The notes: a model not told the origin generated them from the sequence alone. A stretch of DNA of 64,000 nt from Anabaena lutea FACHB-196 (GCF_014698305.1 NZ_JACJST010000020.1:47792-111791); one strand, 5' to 3'; positions 16,090-24,712 are shown, counted from the stretch's first letter. Program-made: numbers and translations.

Positions 16090-16408
16090 GGAAATTGATG
16101 ATGCAACCTATAGGTTCTTGTTGCAGGAGTATTTCCGGGTTGATTCTGCCAAAGATTTATCTGAGACGGATTTAGAAAAGTTTGTCTCTGTTTTGAAGAT
16201 TTTCAGGAGGGCGAAAAGCAAAGGTCAAAACGATTTGATCTTATCTCTCTGGAGGCAATTGTTTGAACAAGCAAAGGTAGGTAGTCAAAATCCCCAATCA
16301 CTAAACCGATGGATAAGAAGACAAACTGGGGTGGAGCGCTTGGAGTGGTTGAACGTCAGCCAGAAAGCCAAGCTGATCGAGGCGTTGAATGCTTGGTTGA
16401 CGAGATAG
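16025..16408 (+). CDS. gemA: GemA / Mu gp16-family regulatory protein
   Basis: 127 residues. The N terminus (KKLLAQIHILKKDKEIDDATYRFLLQEYF) and the C terminus (RWIRRQTGVERLEWLNVSQK...LIEALNAWL) match the pattern of the gp16/GemA (DUF1018) family found in Mu-like phages. In Mu this protein is linked to control of host gene expression and DNA supercoiling. The ATG at 16025 has GGAG upstream and lies inside the preceding gene, so translation is coupled. The location at the end of the early operon matches Mu. Confidence 0.85.
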   Translation: MNTAVEKRKKLLAQIHILKKDKEIDDATYRFLLQEYFRVDSAKDLSETDLEKFVSVLKIFRRAKSKGQNDLILSLWRQLFEQAKVGSQNPQSLNRWIRRQTGVERLEWLNVSQKAKLIEALNAWLTR

Positions 16409-16569
16409 CTCAAGTCAGATTCAAGCTAGGGCAACGGGCAACCTGGAAGGATGCGCCTTGGTGGTGGAACCCTTTAGGTGAGGAGATTTATGAAATTGGT
16501 GATGGATATGTGCGGCTTAATTATGGAGGTAGAAAAATCCCTTTTTGTGATCTGATTTTGTATAAATAG
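16393..16569 (+). CDS. small hypothetical protein after GemA
   Basis: 58 residues if started from the TTG at 16393, which overlaps the GemA end by 16 bases. The longer frame from 16309 lies mostly inside GemA and its first part looks like out-of-frame sequence. The product is rich in Trp and Gly (WKDAPWWWNPLGEEIYEIGD), resembling small SH3-like beta proteins. It is the last gene before a terminator. The start is uncertain. Confidence 0.5.
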   Translation: MVDEIAQVRFKLGQRATWKDAPWWWNPLGEEIYEIGDGYVRLNYGGRKIPFCDLILYK

Positions 16570-16578
16570 CTGAAATTG

Positions 16579-16607
16579 GCTCCACTAATAAACTGGGGCT
16601 TTTTTTA
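16579..16607 (+). terminator. terminator closing the early/middle operon
   Basis: GCTCC pairs with GGGGC (one G-T pair) across an 11-base loop and runs into seven T residues, 10 bases after the stop at 16569. Confidence 0.65.
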
Positions 16608-16617
16608 TGAGTGGCTT

Positions 16618-16637
16618 GACAGATGGTTTGATAAATT
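16618..16637 (+). promoter_or_regulatory. internal copy of the prophage end-type repeat
   Basis: GACAGATGGTTTGATAAATT matches, in reverse orientation, the repeats at 42987-43049 with one or two differences. It lies between the terminator and the Mor-type activator gene, about 100 bases before its start. It could be a transposase-binding site, a regulator site or part of a promoter. Confidence 0.6.
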
Positions 16638-16734
16638 ACGCTCCGCGAATCCACTATTTAGTAAATATGTACTAATCAGGGTGAAAATTCCTGATTTTAA
16701 TCGTTATTTTAAAATTACAGATTGGTTATGAAAA

Positions 16735-17178
16735 GTGATATCAGCAGAGCTTAATGAATACATCCCGCTTTTGCAGTCAGACGATATAGAAGGCTGTAAA
16801 AGCCGTATATTGAAAGAGATTTGCCGTGAAATCAGTATTTCCTGCGTAATTGGATTGATAGAAATAGCCAATCTAAAGCGTGATAGCGGGATTGCAATTT
16901 CCGATGGAGCGGTTGACATATATGTTCCACAAAATCCCGCGCCAAGCCATTTGATATCTAAGTATTGCGGCTTAAGGGCGATGCAAAAGCTGTGTGATTT
17001 ATACGCAGGGCTATATATCCGAGTTTATTCAGTACGCTCGGCGCTAATTCGTTGTCGAAATAGGTATATTAGAAAATTTTGTGTTGAGAATCCAAATAGC
17101 ATTCATCAAGTGGCTGAAACATTTGGTTTAGACACATATTGGATTCAAAAAAAAATTCTGTTGACCAATAACCAATAA
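16735..17178 (+). CDS. Mor/C-family late transcription activator
   Basis: 147 residues from a GTG. The pattern of Mor-type activators is visible. A central segment (GAVDIYVPQNPAPSHLISKY) corresponds to the beta-strand dimer region. A C-terminal HTH (NSIHQVAETFGLDTYWIQKK, about 120-139) is the DNA-binding part. In Mu, Mor and C activate the middle and late operons. Here there is a single gene, placed directly before the terminases, so it is the candidate switch for head and tail genes. The GTG start lacks a strong ribosome binding site. Confidence 0.7.
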   Translation: MISAELNEYIPLLQSDDIEGCKSRILKEICREISISCVIGLIEIANLKRDSGIAISDGAVDIYVPQNPAPSHLISKYCGLRAMQKLCDLYAGLYIRVYSVRSALIRCRNRYIRKFCVENPNSIHQVAETFGLDTYWIQKKILLTNNQ

Positions 17179-17190
17179 CCAATAACTTAT

Positions 17191-17763
17191 ATGGCTAAAC
17201 CTTCGCTTGTAAGTCAACTTCCACAAGATATTCAGAAAGAGCTAGATACAAAACTTATAACCAATGGCTTTTCCGACTACCTTGGATTAGCGGAATGGCT
17301 TGCTGACAAGGGATTTACTATTTCCCCGTCTTCGATTCATCGGTACGGAAAAGATTTCAAAAGCAAGGTTGACAATATTAAGTTATTGACATCGCAGGCT
17401 AAGGTAATTGTTGAGAATGCCGGGGATGAGGATAATGCCGTAGGTGAGGCTCTATCAACTTTGGCGCAAAGTAAATTATTTGAGTTGTTATTAAAAATAG
17501 ATTTAGATTCTCAGTTAGAAGATGATAGCGATGAGCAAAATAGGAGCCAGGATAAGAAAAAATTAGAATTCCTGAACTTGGTCAAGGCTGTCTCGCAACT
17601 CAACCGCAGTAGCGTTTCTTTAAAGAAATTCCGTGATGAAATGCGTGAAAAAGCTAAAAAGGCTCTAGCAATTATCAAGAATGAAGTTAGGAATAAGGGT
17701 GGGATTTCTGACCAAACAATCCATGACGTAGAAGTAATTTTGGGCATTGCTGATGGAAGCTAA
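17191..17763 (+). CDS. small terminase-like protein (Mu gp27 / DUF3486 type)
   Basis: 190 residues. The N terminus (SLVSQLPQDIQKELDTKLIT, then LAEWLADKGFTISPSSIHRY) is characteristic of the DUF3486 family, an HTH-bearing protein next to the large terminase of Mu-like phages. The middle and end are helical for oligomerisation. It would recognise DNA for packaging. The stop overlaps the large terminase start by 11 bases. It is preceded by host-type CCAATAA tandem repeats at 17164-17183. Confidence 0.85.
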   Translation: MAKPSLVSQLPQDIQKELDTKLITNGFSDYLGLAEWLADKGFTISPSSIHRYGKDFKSKVDNIKLLTSQAKVIVENAGDEDNAVGEALSTLAQSKLFELLLKIDLDSQLEDDSDEQNRSQDKKKLEFLNLVKAVSQLNRSSVSLKKFRDEMREKAKKALAIIKNEVRNKGGISDQTIHDVEVILGIADGS

Positions 17764-19081
17764 AAAAGATTATTTTTTGCCCTACCAAGTCCGTTGGATT
17801 CAGGATCAGTCACGGTTAAAAATATATGAGAAAACCCGGCGTGGGGGGATGACTTACACTCAATCCTATGAAGATGTCAAGGATGCGGCTAAAGCCGATG
17901 ATCCGATGGATGTATGGTTTTCGTCGGCTGATATGTCTGCTGCACGTGAATACATTCGATATTGTGAGCAGTGGACGCGGGTATTTAAAGTTGCTGCTGA
18001 GTCCCTGGGTGAAATTGTTATTGACCGAGAGGACGATATCAAGGCGTTTGTAATCGAATTTGCCAGCGGGAAACGGATTCATGCTTTAAGTAGCAATCCT
18101 ACTGGGTTTCGCTCTAAGGGTGGGAAGGTGGTGCTAGATGAATTTGCAAAGCATCAACAACAGGATGAACTTTGGAAAGCTGCACAGCCCTCGATAACTT
18201 GGGGGTTCCCTATGCGAGTGATTTCCACTTACAACGGTAAGAACAATCGATATTACCGAATGGTCGAGGATGCCAAGAAGGGCAACAAATGGAGTTTACA
18301 CAGTACAAATATCATCCAGGCTGTTGATCAGGGATTGGCTGATAAAATTCTCAAGCGGAAATTAACCCCAGAGGAAAGGCAGGAATGGCTAGATGAACTG
18401 AGAGAGATTGCTGGGGATGAGGAAACTTGGCAGCAGGAATATATGTGCAATCCTGTTGATGAGGCTACTGCCTGGTTAACTTGGGATTTGATTGAGGGCT
18501 GTGTTGATAAGTCTGCGGGTATTCCCGGTAATTATCAGGGCGGTTTGTGCTACGTGGGTATGGATATTGCCCGTCGTCGTAATTTAACCGTGATTTGGGT
18601 GAATGAGGCGCTGGGGGATGTGTTGTGGTGTCGTGAGGTAATTTCTCTCAAGAATGCGACTTTTAAGGAGCAGGACGCGAAATTAGATGAGGTGATGCGG
18701 CGTTATAAGGTGGCGAAGCTTTGTATTGATCAAGGTGGAATGGGTGAGCGGAGTGCGGAAGAATATATAGATTTATACGGTCGTTACCGTACTGAGGGGA
18801 TTATTTTTTCTGCTCCTATTAAGCAAGATTTGGCGGTGACTGGGAAGCAGAAGTTTGAGGATAGGTTGGTGAGGATTCCTGATGATAAGGCGGTTAAGGA
18901 CGCTCATCATGCTGTTAGGAAGTTCACGACAGTTGCAGGTAATGCGCGGTTTGATGCTGATGATAGTGCTGAAGTGGGTCACGCTGATGAATTTTGGGCG
19001 CATATGCTGGCAATTCATGGGGCGATAGGGAATAAGAATTCTATGCCTGCTCAGGCTTCTGAGGAGTTTGATTGTTGGTAG
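17753..19081 (+). CDS. terminase large subunit (Mu gp28 type)
   Basis: 442 residues from the ATG at 17753. A degenerate P-loop (EKTRRGGMT) near residue 25 and a Walker B (VVLDEFAKH, about 125-133) mark the ATPase that drives DNA into heads. The C-terminal nuclease has acidic residues in MDIARRRN (about 267), LCIDQGG (about 327) and the HADEFWAH segment (about 413). It joins the prohead portal and cuts the packaged DNA. Mu-like phages package host-flanked DNA by headful. Confidence 0.9.
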   Translation: MEAKKDYFLPYQVRWIQDQSRLKIYEKTRRGGMTYTQSYEDVKDAAKADDPMDVWFSSADMSAAREYIRYCEQWTRVFKVAAESLGEIVIDREDDIKAFVIEFASGKRIHALSSNPTGFRSKGGKVVLDEFAKHQQQDELWKAAQPSITWGFPMRVISTYNGKNNRYYRMVEDAKKGNKWSLHSTNIIQAVDQGLADKILKRKLTPEERQEWLDELREIAGDEETWQQEYMCNPVDEATAWLTWDLIEGCVDKSAGIPGNYQGGLCYVGMDIARRRNLTVIWVNEALGDVLWCREVISLKNATFKEQDAKLDEVMRRYKVAKLCIDQGGMGERSAEEYIDLYGRYRTEGIIFSAPIKQDLAVTGKQKFEDRLVRIPDDKAVKDAHHAVRKFTTVAGNARFDADDSAEVGHADEFWAHMLAIHGAIGNKNSMPAQASEEFDCW

Positions 19082-19082
19082 T

Positions 19083-19115
19083 CTGAATCAGGATTTTCAG
19101 GATTTAAGGATTAAA
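19083..19115 (+). repeat. dispersed repeat, TCTGAATCAGGAT family
   Basis: A partial copy of a cyanobacterial dispersed repeat with the core CAGGATTTAAGGATT. Further copies in this window lie at 23209, 24626, 28514 and 56765. Confidence 0.7.
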
Positions 19116-19149
19116 ATGATGCGTGTATAAGCAATGAAAGTAACGAAAA

Positions 19150-19233
19150 CGCTGTCAATGGAGACTCCCGGAAGAAACACTTCGTAAGATAGAAGAAGTA
19201 TTGGGTGTGGATTTTGGTATTAACTTTGACTAA
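19150..19233 (+). pseudogene. remnant of an XRE-type antitoxin/regulator
   Basis: The frame ending at 19233 reads WRLPEETLRKIEEVLGVDF and a few more residues before its stop. This is like the C terminus of small XRE-family antitoxins, where an HTH is followed by a helix and a VDFG-type strand. No upstream HTH remains. It is a weak call made by eye. Confidence 0.3.
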
Positions 19234-19298
19234 CAAAGAGATACGGCGACGTATAGGCAAAATATACTAAGCCTATCAATGTTACTTTATTGGTCAAA

Positions 19299-19910
19299 AT
19301 GAATCCGCAGGATGCACTAAAACTTGCAAAACAAGGTGACGCAAATGCGATCGCCACGCTCATAAATAGTTCGTTGCAGGGAAAAGGTATTATTGCTAAA
19401 GTTACCCAAAAAGATCACTGCCTACAGATTATTTTGGAGTCAGCAGAAACCCCTAACCAAGAATCTTTGGTTAATCTGATCCGCAAGGGCTTGATATCGT
19501 TAAAGCCTGGATCTATCAACCGCGTCACGTTATATGCGCGACAGCCAGGAAATAGCCTGATACTCTGGAGTGAGCGATTTAGCTTAACTGTTGCAGAAAC
19601 CCCTAAAAATACACCTACTTTTGCCCCTGCAATGAGTGTAGAGGCATCTCAGCAACTCAAAAAAGAAGCAAAGAAAAAAGAGCTTGAGTTCAATATGGTA
19701 TTTTGGGGAATAATTTTTTTGTTTGGTGGATGCACTGTCTATGCAGGAGGCTATCCCTGGACTTGTCAGCAAGCCGAGGATGCCGTGCGTGAAGCACAAA
19801 GGGATCTGGGCAGAGCCTACAATCAAAATTTAGATGATAATCGTTTATACAGTTATAGCTATGTCCTTAGCAACAAACAAGGCATAAGAGATAGGAAATG
19901 TAGTAATTGA
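19299..19910 (+). CDS. hypothetical protein with one membrane segment
   Basis: 203 residues from the ATG at 19299; a TTG lies at 19290. The N-terminal part (HCLQIILESAETPNQESLVN, then VTLYARQPGN) resembles a small alpha/beta module common in cyanobacterial proteins. A Lys-rich stretch precedes a membrane helix (MVFWGIIFLFGGCTVYAGGY, about 129-148), and a soluble tail with two Cys follows. It interrupts the terminase-portal order, so it is likely cargo rather than a structural gene. Function unknown. Confidence 0.6.
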   Translation: MNPQDALKLAKQGDANAIATLINSSLQGKGIIAKVTQKDHCLQIILESAETPNQESLVNLIRKGLISLKPGSINRVTLYARQPGNSLILWSERFSLTVAETPKNTPTFAPAMSVEASQQLKKEAKKKELEFNMVFWGIIFLFGGCTVYAGGYPWTCQQAEDAVREAQRDLGRAYNQNLDDNRLYSYSYVLSNKQGIRDRKCSN

Positions 19911-19994
19911 CTTAGCATAAATAGGCTTTCAACTCTTCTACTGCTGGATTTTGTGGAGGCGATGAAGATGACACTGGCTTCTTAGGTAGGTTGT

Positions 19995-20204
19995 TCATGT
20001 CTTCAACTTCAGTATATTTTCTTCATAAGAATAAACTGTATTACCTAAAATATCCAGATAATCTTCTTCGTCTGGCGTTAATTTACCTTTGTCAATTAGT
20101 CGATTGATTACATTTTGCGTAGCTAAAAATTCTGCCTCAGAGGATATTGGTCTAGGTGGGAAAGCCCTGAGTAATTCTATGTAAGCTTTATCATTTTTGT
20201 TCAT
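19995..20204 (-). CDS. truncated HigA-like antitoxin N terminus
   Basis: 69 residues on the minus strand. The sequence (AYIELLRAFPPRPISSEAEF ... LTPDEEDYLDILGNTVYSYE) matches the N-terminal helical region that precedes the HTH in HigA-type antitoxins. The HTH domain itself is missing and no toxin is adjacent. It could be a self-standing short family member or a remnant. Opposite in strand to the head genes around it, it is probably inserted cargo. Confidence 0.55.
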   Translation of the reverse strand: MNKNDKAYIELLRAFPPRPISSEAEFLATQNVINRLIDKGKLTPDEEDYLDILGNTVYSYEENILKLKT

Positions 20205-20325
20205 ATTTATTACATTAGTCCGCTATTTACAGTATAAGCAATTTACAAAATAGTGCTGAGTTTGACCCACCCTGAAAATCCACCCTCAAATCCAGCAACC
20301 TTAATCTAAATACTTGAATTACTGT

Positions 20326-21792
20326 ATGAACCTTGCGGACGAAAACTGGAGATACTACGAGGGGCTAAAAACCTTTGACTTTTGGACTGGACCGAAGCCA
20401 GAAATTAATCATCCTAAGTATCAGGTGGTGATGAAGCGGTTAGAAAAATCGTTTCATCAGTACAATGTTGTCCGCAAGATAGTAAATCACTACATCAACG
20501 CCTTAGTCGGCAAGCCGTTTCACTGGTATCTAAAAAATAGCAGTGGTGAAATGGATTCTGAGAATGAAGCAGAAAAATACTTGCAGATGTGGTGGGACTA
20601 CAATAAGCAGGTATCAATATCTCAACGACTAGGCAAAGGAAAGCCCTTTGCTGAAGCAATTTGTCAGATGTTGGTCAGAGATAATAGAGGTAGTAATACA
20701 GGTATCAGTCAAGGGCTTGATGGTAGTGTTAGCGGGGGAATTGGTACGGGGTATTTGCGGCTTTATTCCCCAAAGCGATATGCAAATCTACAGCCCTGGA
20801 AAAAGATTATTCTGCACTGCCCATCACCAGGAAGTGTGCTAGTTGATCGTGATACAGATGGAATTTTGTACAGAGCCACTTATTCTTACGGTCAAGGACG
20901 CGAAATTTACACCCTGCTAGATAGTGGACTAACTAAGATTGAAGATGAGCAGGGAACTAGAGAAATCGACCTTCAGGGAAGATTACCAATTTTTGAGTTA
21001 AGTGGGGATTGCATTGTTACACAAGATATCAAAGATGCCCAAAATGCAATTAACAAAGGATTGACTCTGAAGGGTGAAAATTTAAATTTTGCGGGTTTTT
21101 TAGAACGGGTGATTTTAAATGGGCAGATGCCGGGGAAGTGGGTAAATGATGCCTCTGCCCCTGGCGGTGAGAAATTTGTGCCTGACCCGGCTGGAATGCA
21201 AGGAGGCGCGGGTAAAGCGATGTATGTTCAAGGTATCCCCATCGGTGATCGGCATAGTCCTTCAGGCTATACCAATCCGTCGGTTATGTATCGTGATCCG
21301 GTAGATGTGGATAATTTTCTTAAGGACTTTGAGCTAAATCTCAAGTGTGCTTATCTAGCAGCGGATTTGGGGCATTTGTTATCAGCTGGTGATGGTTCTC
21401 TGGCAGCAGTTAGTCGAAGAACCTTAAAAGAAGATTTTGCGACTGGCTTGGGGCAATATGCAGAAAATATCCAAGCGGTAATTTCCAATATTTTTGATAC
21501 GGTGCTGTTACTTTTGAGCTACGATTTGCAGCGCCCAGACTTTACTCAATACAGCACTGTGGCGGAATTGAAAATGAATATGGGTAAGCCTTTACCAGAG
21601 GAAAGGGATCAAAATCGTCAAGATTATCAAGCGGGTTTATTAAGTTGGACTACGGCGGTAATGGGTACTGGTGAGGTTTCAGATCCTGATGCTGAGTGGG
21701 GGCTGAAACTTAGAGAGCGCGAGGAAATGCGGAATTTGGATGCTAAGGAAAAATCATTTGTTGAGGATTTTTCTGATGGGGGTGACAGTTGA
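20326..21792 (+). CDS. phage portal protein
   Basis: 488 residues from the ATG at 20326; a TTG lies four codons upstream. The overall pattern fits SPP1-type portals: an N-terminal helical segment (VVRKIVNHYINALVGKPFHW), a beta-rich wing, a stem region (AYLAADLGHLLSAGDGSLAA) and a long C-terminal helix. The portal ring is the entry gate for DNA and the joining point for the tail. The stop overlaps the next gene start (TTGA). Confidence 0.85.
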   Translation: MNLADENWRYYEGLKTFDFWTGPKPEINHPKYQVVMKRLEKSFHQYNVVRKIVNHYINALVGKPFHWYLKNSSGEMDSENEAEKYLQMWWDYNKQVSISQRLGKGKPFAEAICQMLVRDNRGSNTGISQGLDGSVSGGIGTGYLRLYSPKRYANLQPWKKIILHCPSPGSVLVDRDTDGILYRATYSYGQGREIYTLLDSGLTKIEDEQGTREIDLQGRLPIFELSGDCIVTQDIKDAQNAINKGLTLKGENLNFAGFLERVILNGQMPGKWVNDASAPGGEKFVPDPAGMQGGAGKAMYVQGIPIGDRHSPSGYTNPSVMYRDPVDVDNFLKDFELNLKCAYLAADLGHLLSAGDGSLAAVSRRTLKEDFATGLGQYAENIQAVISNIFDTVLLLLSYDLQRPDFTQYSTVAELKMNMGKPLPEERDQNRQDYQAGLLSWTTAVMGTGEVSDPDAEWGLKLREREEMRNLDAKEKSFVEDFSDGGDS

Positions 21793-22883
21793 CCTCTGCA
21801 AGGCATGAAAAGCGGGCTGAGAAAAATTTCAAGCGCATGACCAAGGCTGAAAAGCTGTCCTTGGGGAAGATTAATCAGCGGCTAGAAAGTAATCACAATC
21901 GCATTGAAGAGCAGCTTTTAAGGAAGTATGAGAGTATTCGCGGTAACGATGGGTTGCTACCACATCAGAAGGCACTGCTGCTCAAAAATGAATTGGGTAG
22001 CATGAATATTGCTGAAGGGGATTTTCTGCCCATTTTTGATGAGTTGTACGGCAATGTTGATGCGGTATCGCTTGAAACTGCCAGTGATATGGTGAGGCTG
22101 TCTCAGGGTTCGGCTGCGGGTAGAATTAGCAGCCGTGATCAGGTGATTAAATATTGGCGTGAAGATAGCCAAGCCCGGATGCAGAAGTGGGGTAAGGCTT
22201 ATGAACAGCAAGCACAGGCTTTGTTCGAGTTGAGTTATCAGCAGAATTGGGGTGCAAGACGCACGGCTGATGAGTTGAATGTGCTATTAGGAAGGACTGA
22301 GAAAAATGCAGCTAGAATTGTCCGATCATCCGGTAATTCCGTGCGTACCCTGACGATGAAGCAGGGTTACGATGCTAATAATATTGAGTTTGTAATTTGG
22401 AATACTTCAGGTAGTGATAAAGTTTGTCCATATTGCAGTGCTAGGAATCAGCAGGTTTACAAAATAGGTGAAGCAATCGTTCCTGCTCATGTTAATTGTC
22501 AGTGTTATTTGTTGCCATTTAAAAAGGAATGGGTACAGAATGGCAAGTTTGACAAGGAATGGTCTAAAGAGTCTAGGCGGAAGGGGTTGGAGGAGTTAAA
22601 TAAGGCTGGGGGCGCTGCTAATAATGGACTGACACCGTTTGAGAAGAGTATGGGGTTGGATAAGCCGCCTAAACCTGTGTGGACTGCTGAGAAGGGGTTT
22701 GCACGCGGGGAAGCACCAAGGGTAATTACTAAGCCGCAGTTGCGGTATTTGAGCTTGTCTGAGTTGAAGGCTTTGGCTCAGGAAAGGGGTTTGAGTGCGG
22801 ATAGGGTGAAGGAGTTGGGGAAAACTGGTTTAGGTAAGCGTGCTACTTGGATTAGGGCTATTGCCGCTGATTCTAGGGGGTAG
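21789..22883 (+). CDS. phage head morphogenesis protein (SPP1 gp7-like)
   Basis: 364 residues from a TTG that overlaps the portal stop and is preceded by GGGGGTG; an ATG at 21837 is the alternative. Residues about 170-240 carry the minor head protein signature (ARRTADELNVLLG, then SDKVCPYCSARNQQVYKIGE ... HVNCQCYLLPF), with Cys/His positions typical of the family. A C-terminal SAP-like helix pair (LSLSELKALAQERGLSADRV) may bind DNA. It is expected in the capsid interior near the portal. Confidence 0.85.
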   Translation: MTSARHEKRAEKNFKRMTKAEKLSLGKINQRLESNHNRIEEQLLRKYESIRGNDGLLPHQKALLLKNELGSMNIAEGDFLPIFDELYGNVDAVSLETASDMVRLSQGSAAGRISSRDQVIKYWREDSQARMQKWGKAYEQQAQALFELSYQQNWGARRTADELNVLLGRTEKNAARIVRSSGNSVRTLTMKQGYDANNIEFVIWNTSGSDKVCPYCSARNQQVYKIGEAIVPAHVNCQCYLLPFKKEWVQNGKFDKEWSKESRRKGLEELNKAGGAANNGLTPFEKSMGLDKPPKPVWTAEKGFARGEAPRVITKPQLRYLSLSELKALAQERGLSADRVKELGKTGLGKRATWIRAIAADSRG

Positions 22884-23151
22884 AAGAATAAGCGGTGATA
22901 ATAGTGCATTTGTAATCGTCACCGAAACAAGTTGTGTCCTCTGTTTCTGGAACTAAGGTATTAAATTCAATTAATGCACCATTGCAACACATCAGGCTTT
23001 CCCAGGGAATCCACCTTATTTCTGATTCTCCAGGTATTTGAACCCCAGCACCTTGTTCTAATGTCCGGATCAAAATTCCATATCTGTTATCACAGGTTTT
23101 AACTGGTGCATCGGGGTCAAGTCGTAAAGCCTGCTCATAATTTAAAGTCAT
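22873..23151 (-). CDS. small hypothetical protein in the head region, opposite strand
   Basis: 92 residues, with the stop overlapping the convergent head gene by 11 bases. It has five Cys, acidic composition and no signal peptide. It is the only minus-strand gene inside the contiguous head operon apart from the HigA-like frame, so it is probably a cargo gene expressed separately. No family is recognised. Confidence 0.5.
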   Translation of the reverse strand: MTLNYEQALRLDPDAPVKTCDNRYGILIRTLEQGAGVQIPGESEIRWIPWESLMCCNGALIEFNTLVPETEDTTCFGDDYKCTIITAYSSTP

Positions 23152-23208
23152 GATACAAGTACCTGAAATTAGATTAGGGTTATTTCTCTAGATTCTATGC
23201 GGTAATTG

Positions 23209-23250
23209 TCAGAATCAGGATATCCAGGATTTAAGGATTAACAGGATTTT
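23209..23250 (+). repeat. dispersed repeat, TCTGAATCAGGAT family
   Basis: A nearly complete copy: TCAGAATCAGGATATCCAGG, then ATTTAAGGATTAACAGGATT. It lies between the minus-strand gene at 22873-23151 and the next internal end-type repeat. Confidence 0.75.
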
Positions 23251-23272
23251 GATTGATTTTTAAGATTATCGT

Positions 23273-23292
23273 GACAAATGGTTTGATAAATT
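23273..23292 (+). promoter_or_regulatory. second internal copy of the end-type repeat
   Basis: GACAAATGGTTTGATAAATT is the reverse complement of the second right-end copy (43007-43023). It lies about 80 bases before the scaffold gene. The following TTTGACTCC...CACCCTGAAA also resembles the sequence upstream of the portal gene (20261-20277), hinting at a shared phage promoter or operator. Confidence 0.6.
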
Positions 23293-23370
23293 TGACTCCT
23301 AAGCTAAACCACCCTGAAATATGTATCTTAGATTCGCCACACTGAGATAAATATATATTTATTCAATCAA

Positions 23371-23997
23371 ATGAATTACGCTGAAGCGATTCAGGCTCTC
23401 AAGGATTCCGGATTAGAAAATGCGGCTGATATTGTAGCCACTATCACTAAAGAAGCCACTGAACTTCAAAAATACAAAAAGCAGCACAATGAGTTAGAAA
23501 CGCTTATTAATTCCGCTTTACAAGGATTTGGGAGCGAATCAGATAGCTATGAGCAGCGCCTAAAATCTTTATCCACTGAACTCCAAACAACCAAACAATC
23601 TCTAGAGACTGAGAAAAAGTCTAAGGAAGAGTTTGAGGGCAAGGTTAGACATTTGGAGCGGTACAACCTGGTACAAACTGCGGCTTCCAAGTCGGGCGCT
23701 TCTGTAGAGGTCTTGGATAAGCTTTTGGCTGGTTCTCAGGATGAGCTAAAGGTTGAGGGTGATACTGTGACCATTGCAGGTAAACCACTAAAAGATTACG
23801 CAGAGGCCAACTGGAAACCTTTTATCCCGGCTCTGCTACCTCAATCAGCACCAAGCTCAACAACAGATAAGTCCAACACTCCGCCATCTACATCTCTGCC
23901 TAGTGGTAGTCCGCAGGGTAAGCAGGAGTCCGTTGATCCACTTGCTGGAGTTTTGGGTGGTTACAAGCTTCCAGAAAAATTTAGTCAGGGGAGTTAA
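23371..23997 (+). CDS. capsid scaffolding protein
   Basis: 208 residues. The N-terminal half is a long charged coiled coil (EATELQKYKKQHNELETLIN, then LSTELQTTKQSLETEKKSKE). The C-terminal part is a Pro/Ser/Thr-rich linker with a short basic end. This is typical of scaffolding proteins that direct capsid assembly and are then lost. It lies directly before the decoration and major capsid genes, as expected. Confidence 0.75.
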   Translation: MNYAEAIQALKDSGLENAADIVATITKEATELQKYKKQHNELETLINSALQGFGSESDSYEQRLKSLSTELQTTKQSLETEKKSKEEFEGKVRHLERYNLVQTAASKSGASVEVLDKLLAGSQDELKVEGDTVTIAGKPLKDYAEANWKPFIPALLPQSAPSSTTDKSNTPPSTSLPSGSPQGKQESVDPLAGVLGGYKLPEKFSQGS

Positions 23998-24003
23998 TTA
24001 AAA

Positions 24004-24624
24004 ATGGCAAAAATGCTGCACAGCACACCGCAATTAACGCAGGCTGCTTGGGCTGGTGATTTTTTAGATCGTCATTCCCTCATTCCCGGCGGTGCGCGTG
24101 TTGATCCATCTGAATTTCTCTATCAGGATGGGGTCAAAGTTACAGTTGGTGCAAATGCGGCACAAAATGCCACTAGTATTACTGTCGCTGCTTTATCCGG
24201 GGCTATTCCCAGTGGAACAGTTCTATATTTTGGAACCGCTAAATTTGCTTTGTTAACTGCTGCGGCTGCGGCTGGTGCAACGAGTTTGACTGTTCAAGCG
24301 TTACCTACGGCTATTGTCAGTGGCAATACTGCGACTTATGCAGGTTCTACGGGACGCAAGCCAATTAAAGCTGGCACTCTTCTCGGTCGGACTTATGCCC
24401 AAAGAGATGCGGGTACTGGGTTTGGGCTGGCTGATGTGGCTGGTGATGATGAAATTTATCTTTTGGCATTCGATGTGACCGATGCTCTATTTGAGGCTGA
24501 TTGTGAGCTTTACAGGCACAACTCAATTGTTAAGGAAAATCTGTTACCTGGCTGGAGTACCTACGATTCTACTGCTAAGGCGAAGCTCAGAGAGCTTTAT
24601 CAGTGTGTTGCTGGACTTGCTTAA
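24004..24624 (+). CDS. head decoration-like protein
   Basis: 206 residues, Ala/Thr/Gly-rich and beta-type (ATSITVAALSGAIPSGTVLY, GATSLTVQALPTAI), with a C-terminal region (RKPIKAGTLLGRTYAQRDAG) common in capsid stabilising proteins that precede the major capsid gene. It would bind the outside of the shell. The family match is by composition and position. Confidence 0.65.
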   Translation: MAKMLHSTPQLTQAAWAGDFLDRHSLIPGGARVDPSEFLYQDGVKVTVGANAAQNATSITVAALSGAIPSGTVLYFGTAKFALLTAAAAAGATSLTVQALPTAIVSGNTATYAGSTGRKPIKAGTLLGRTYAQRDAGTGFGLADVAGDDEIYLLAFDVTDALFEADCELYRHNSIVKENLLPGWSTYDSTAKAKLRELYQCVAGLA

Positions 24625-24625
24625 T

Positions 24626-24655
24626 TATCTGATGCAGGATGTCCAGGATTTAAAA
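24626..24655 (+). repeat. partial dispersed repeat
   Basis: CTGATGCAGGATGTCCAGGA followed by TTTAAAAATT, a shorter copy of the TCTGAATCAGGAT family right after the decoration gene. AATAACCAATAACTAATGAC-type tandem sequence follows at 24680-24712. Confidence 0.6.
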
Positions 24656-24712
24656 ATTAAATTCTGAAACTGTAAAACCAATGACTAATAACCAATAACT
24701 AATGACTAAAAA

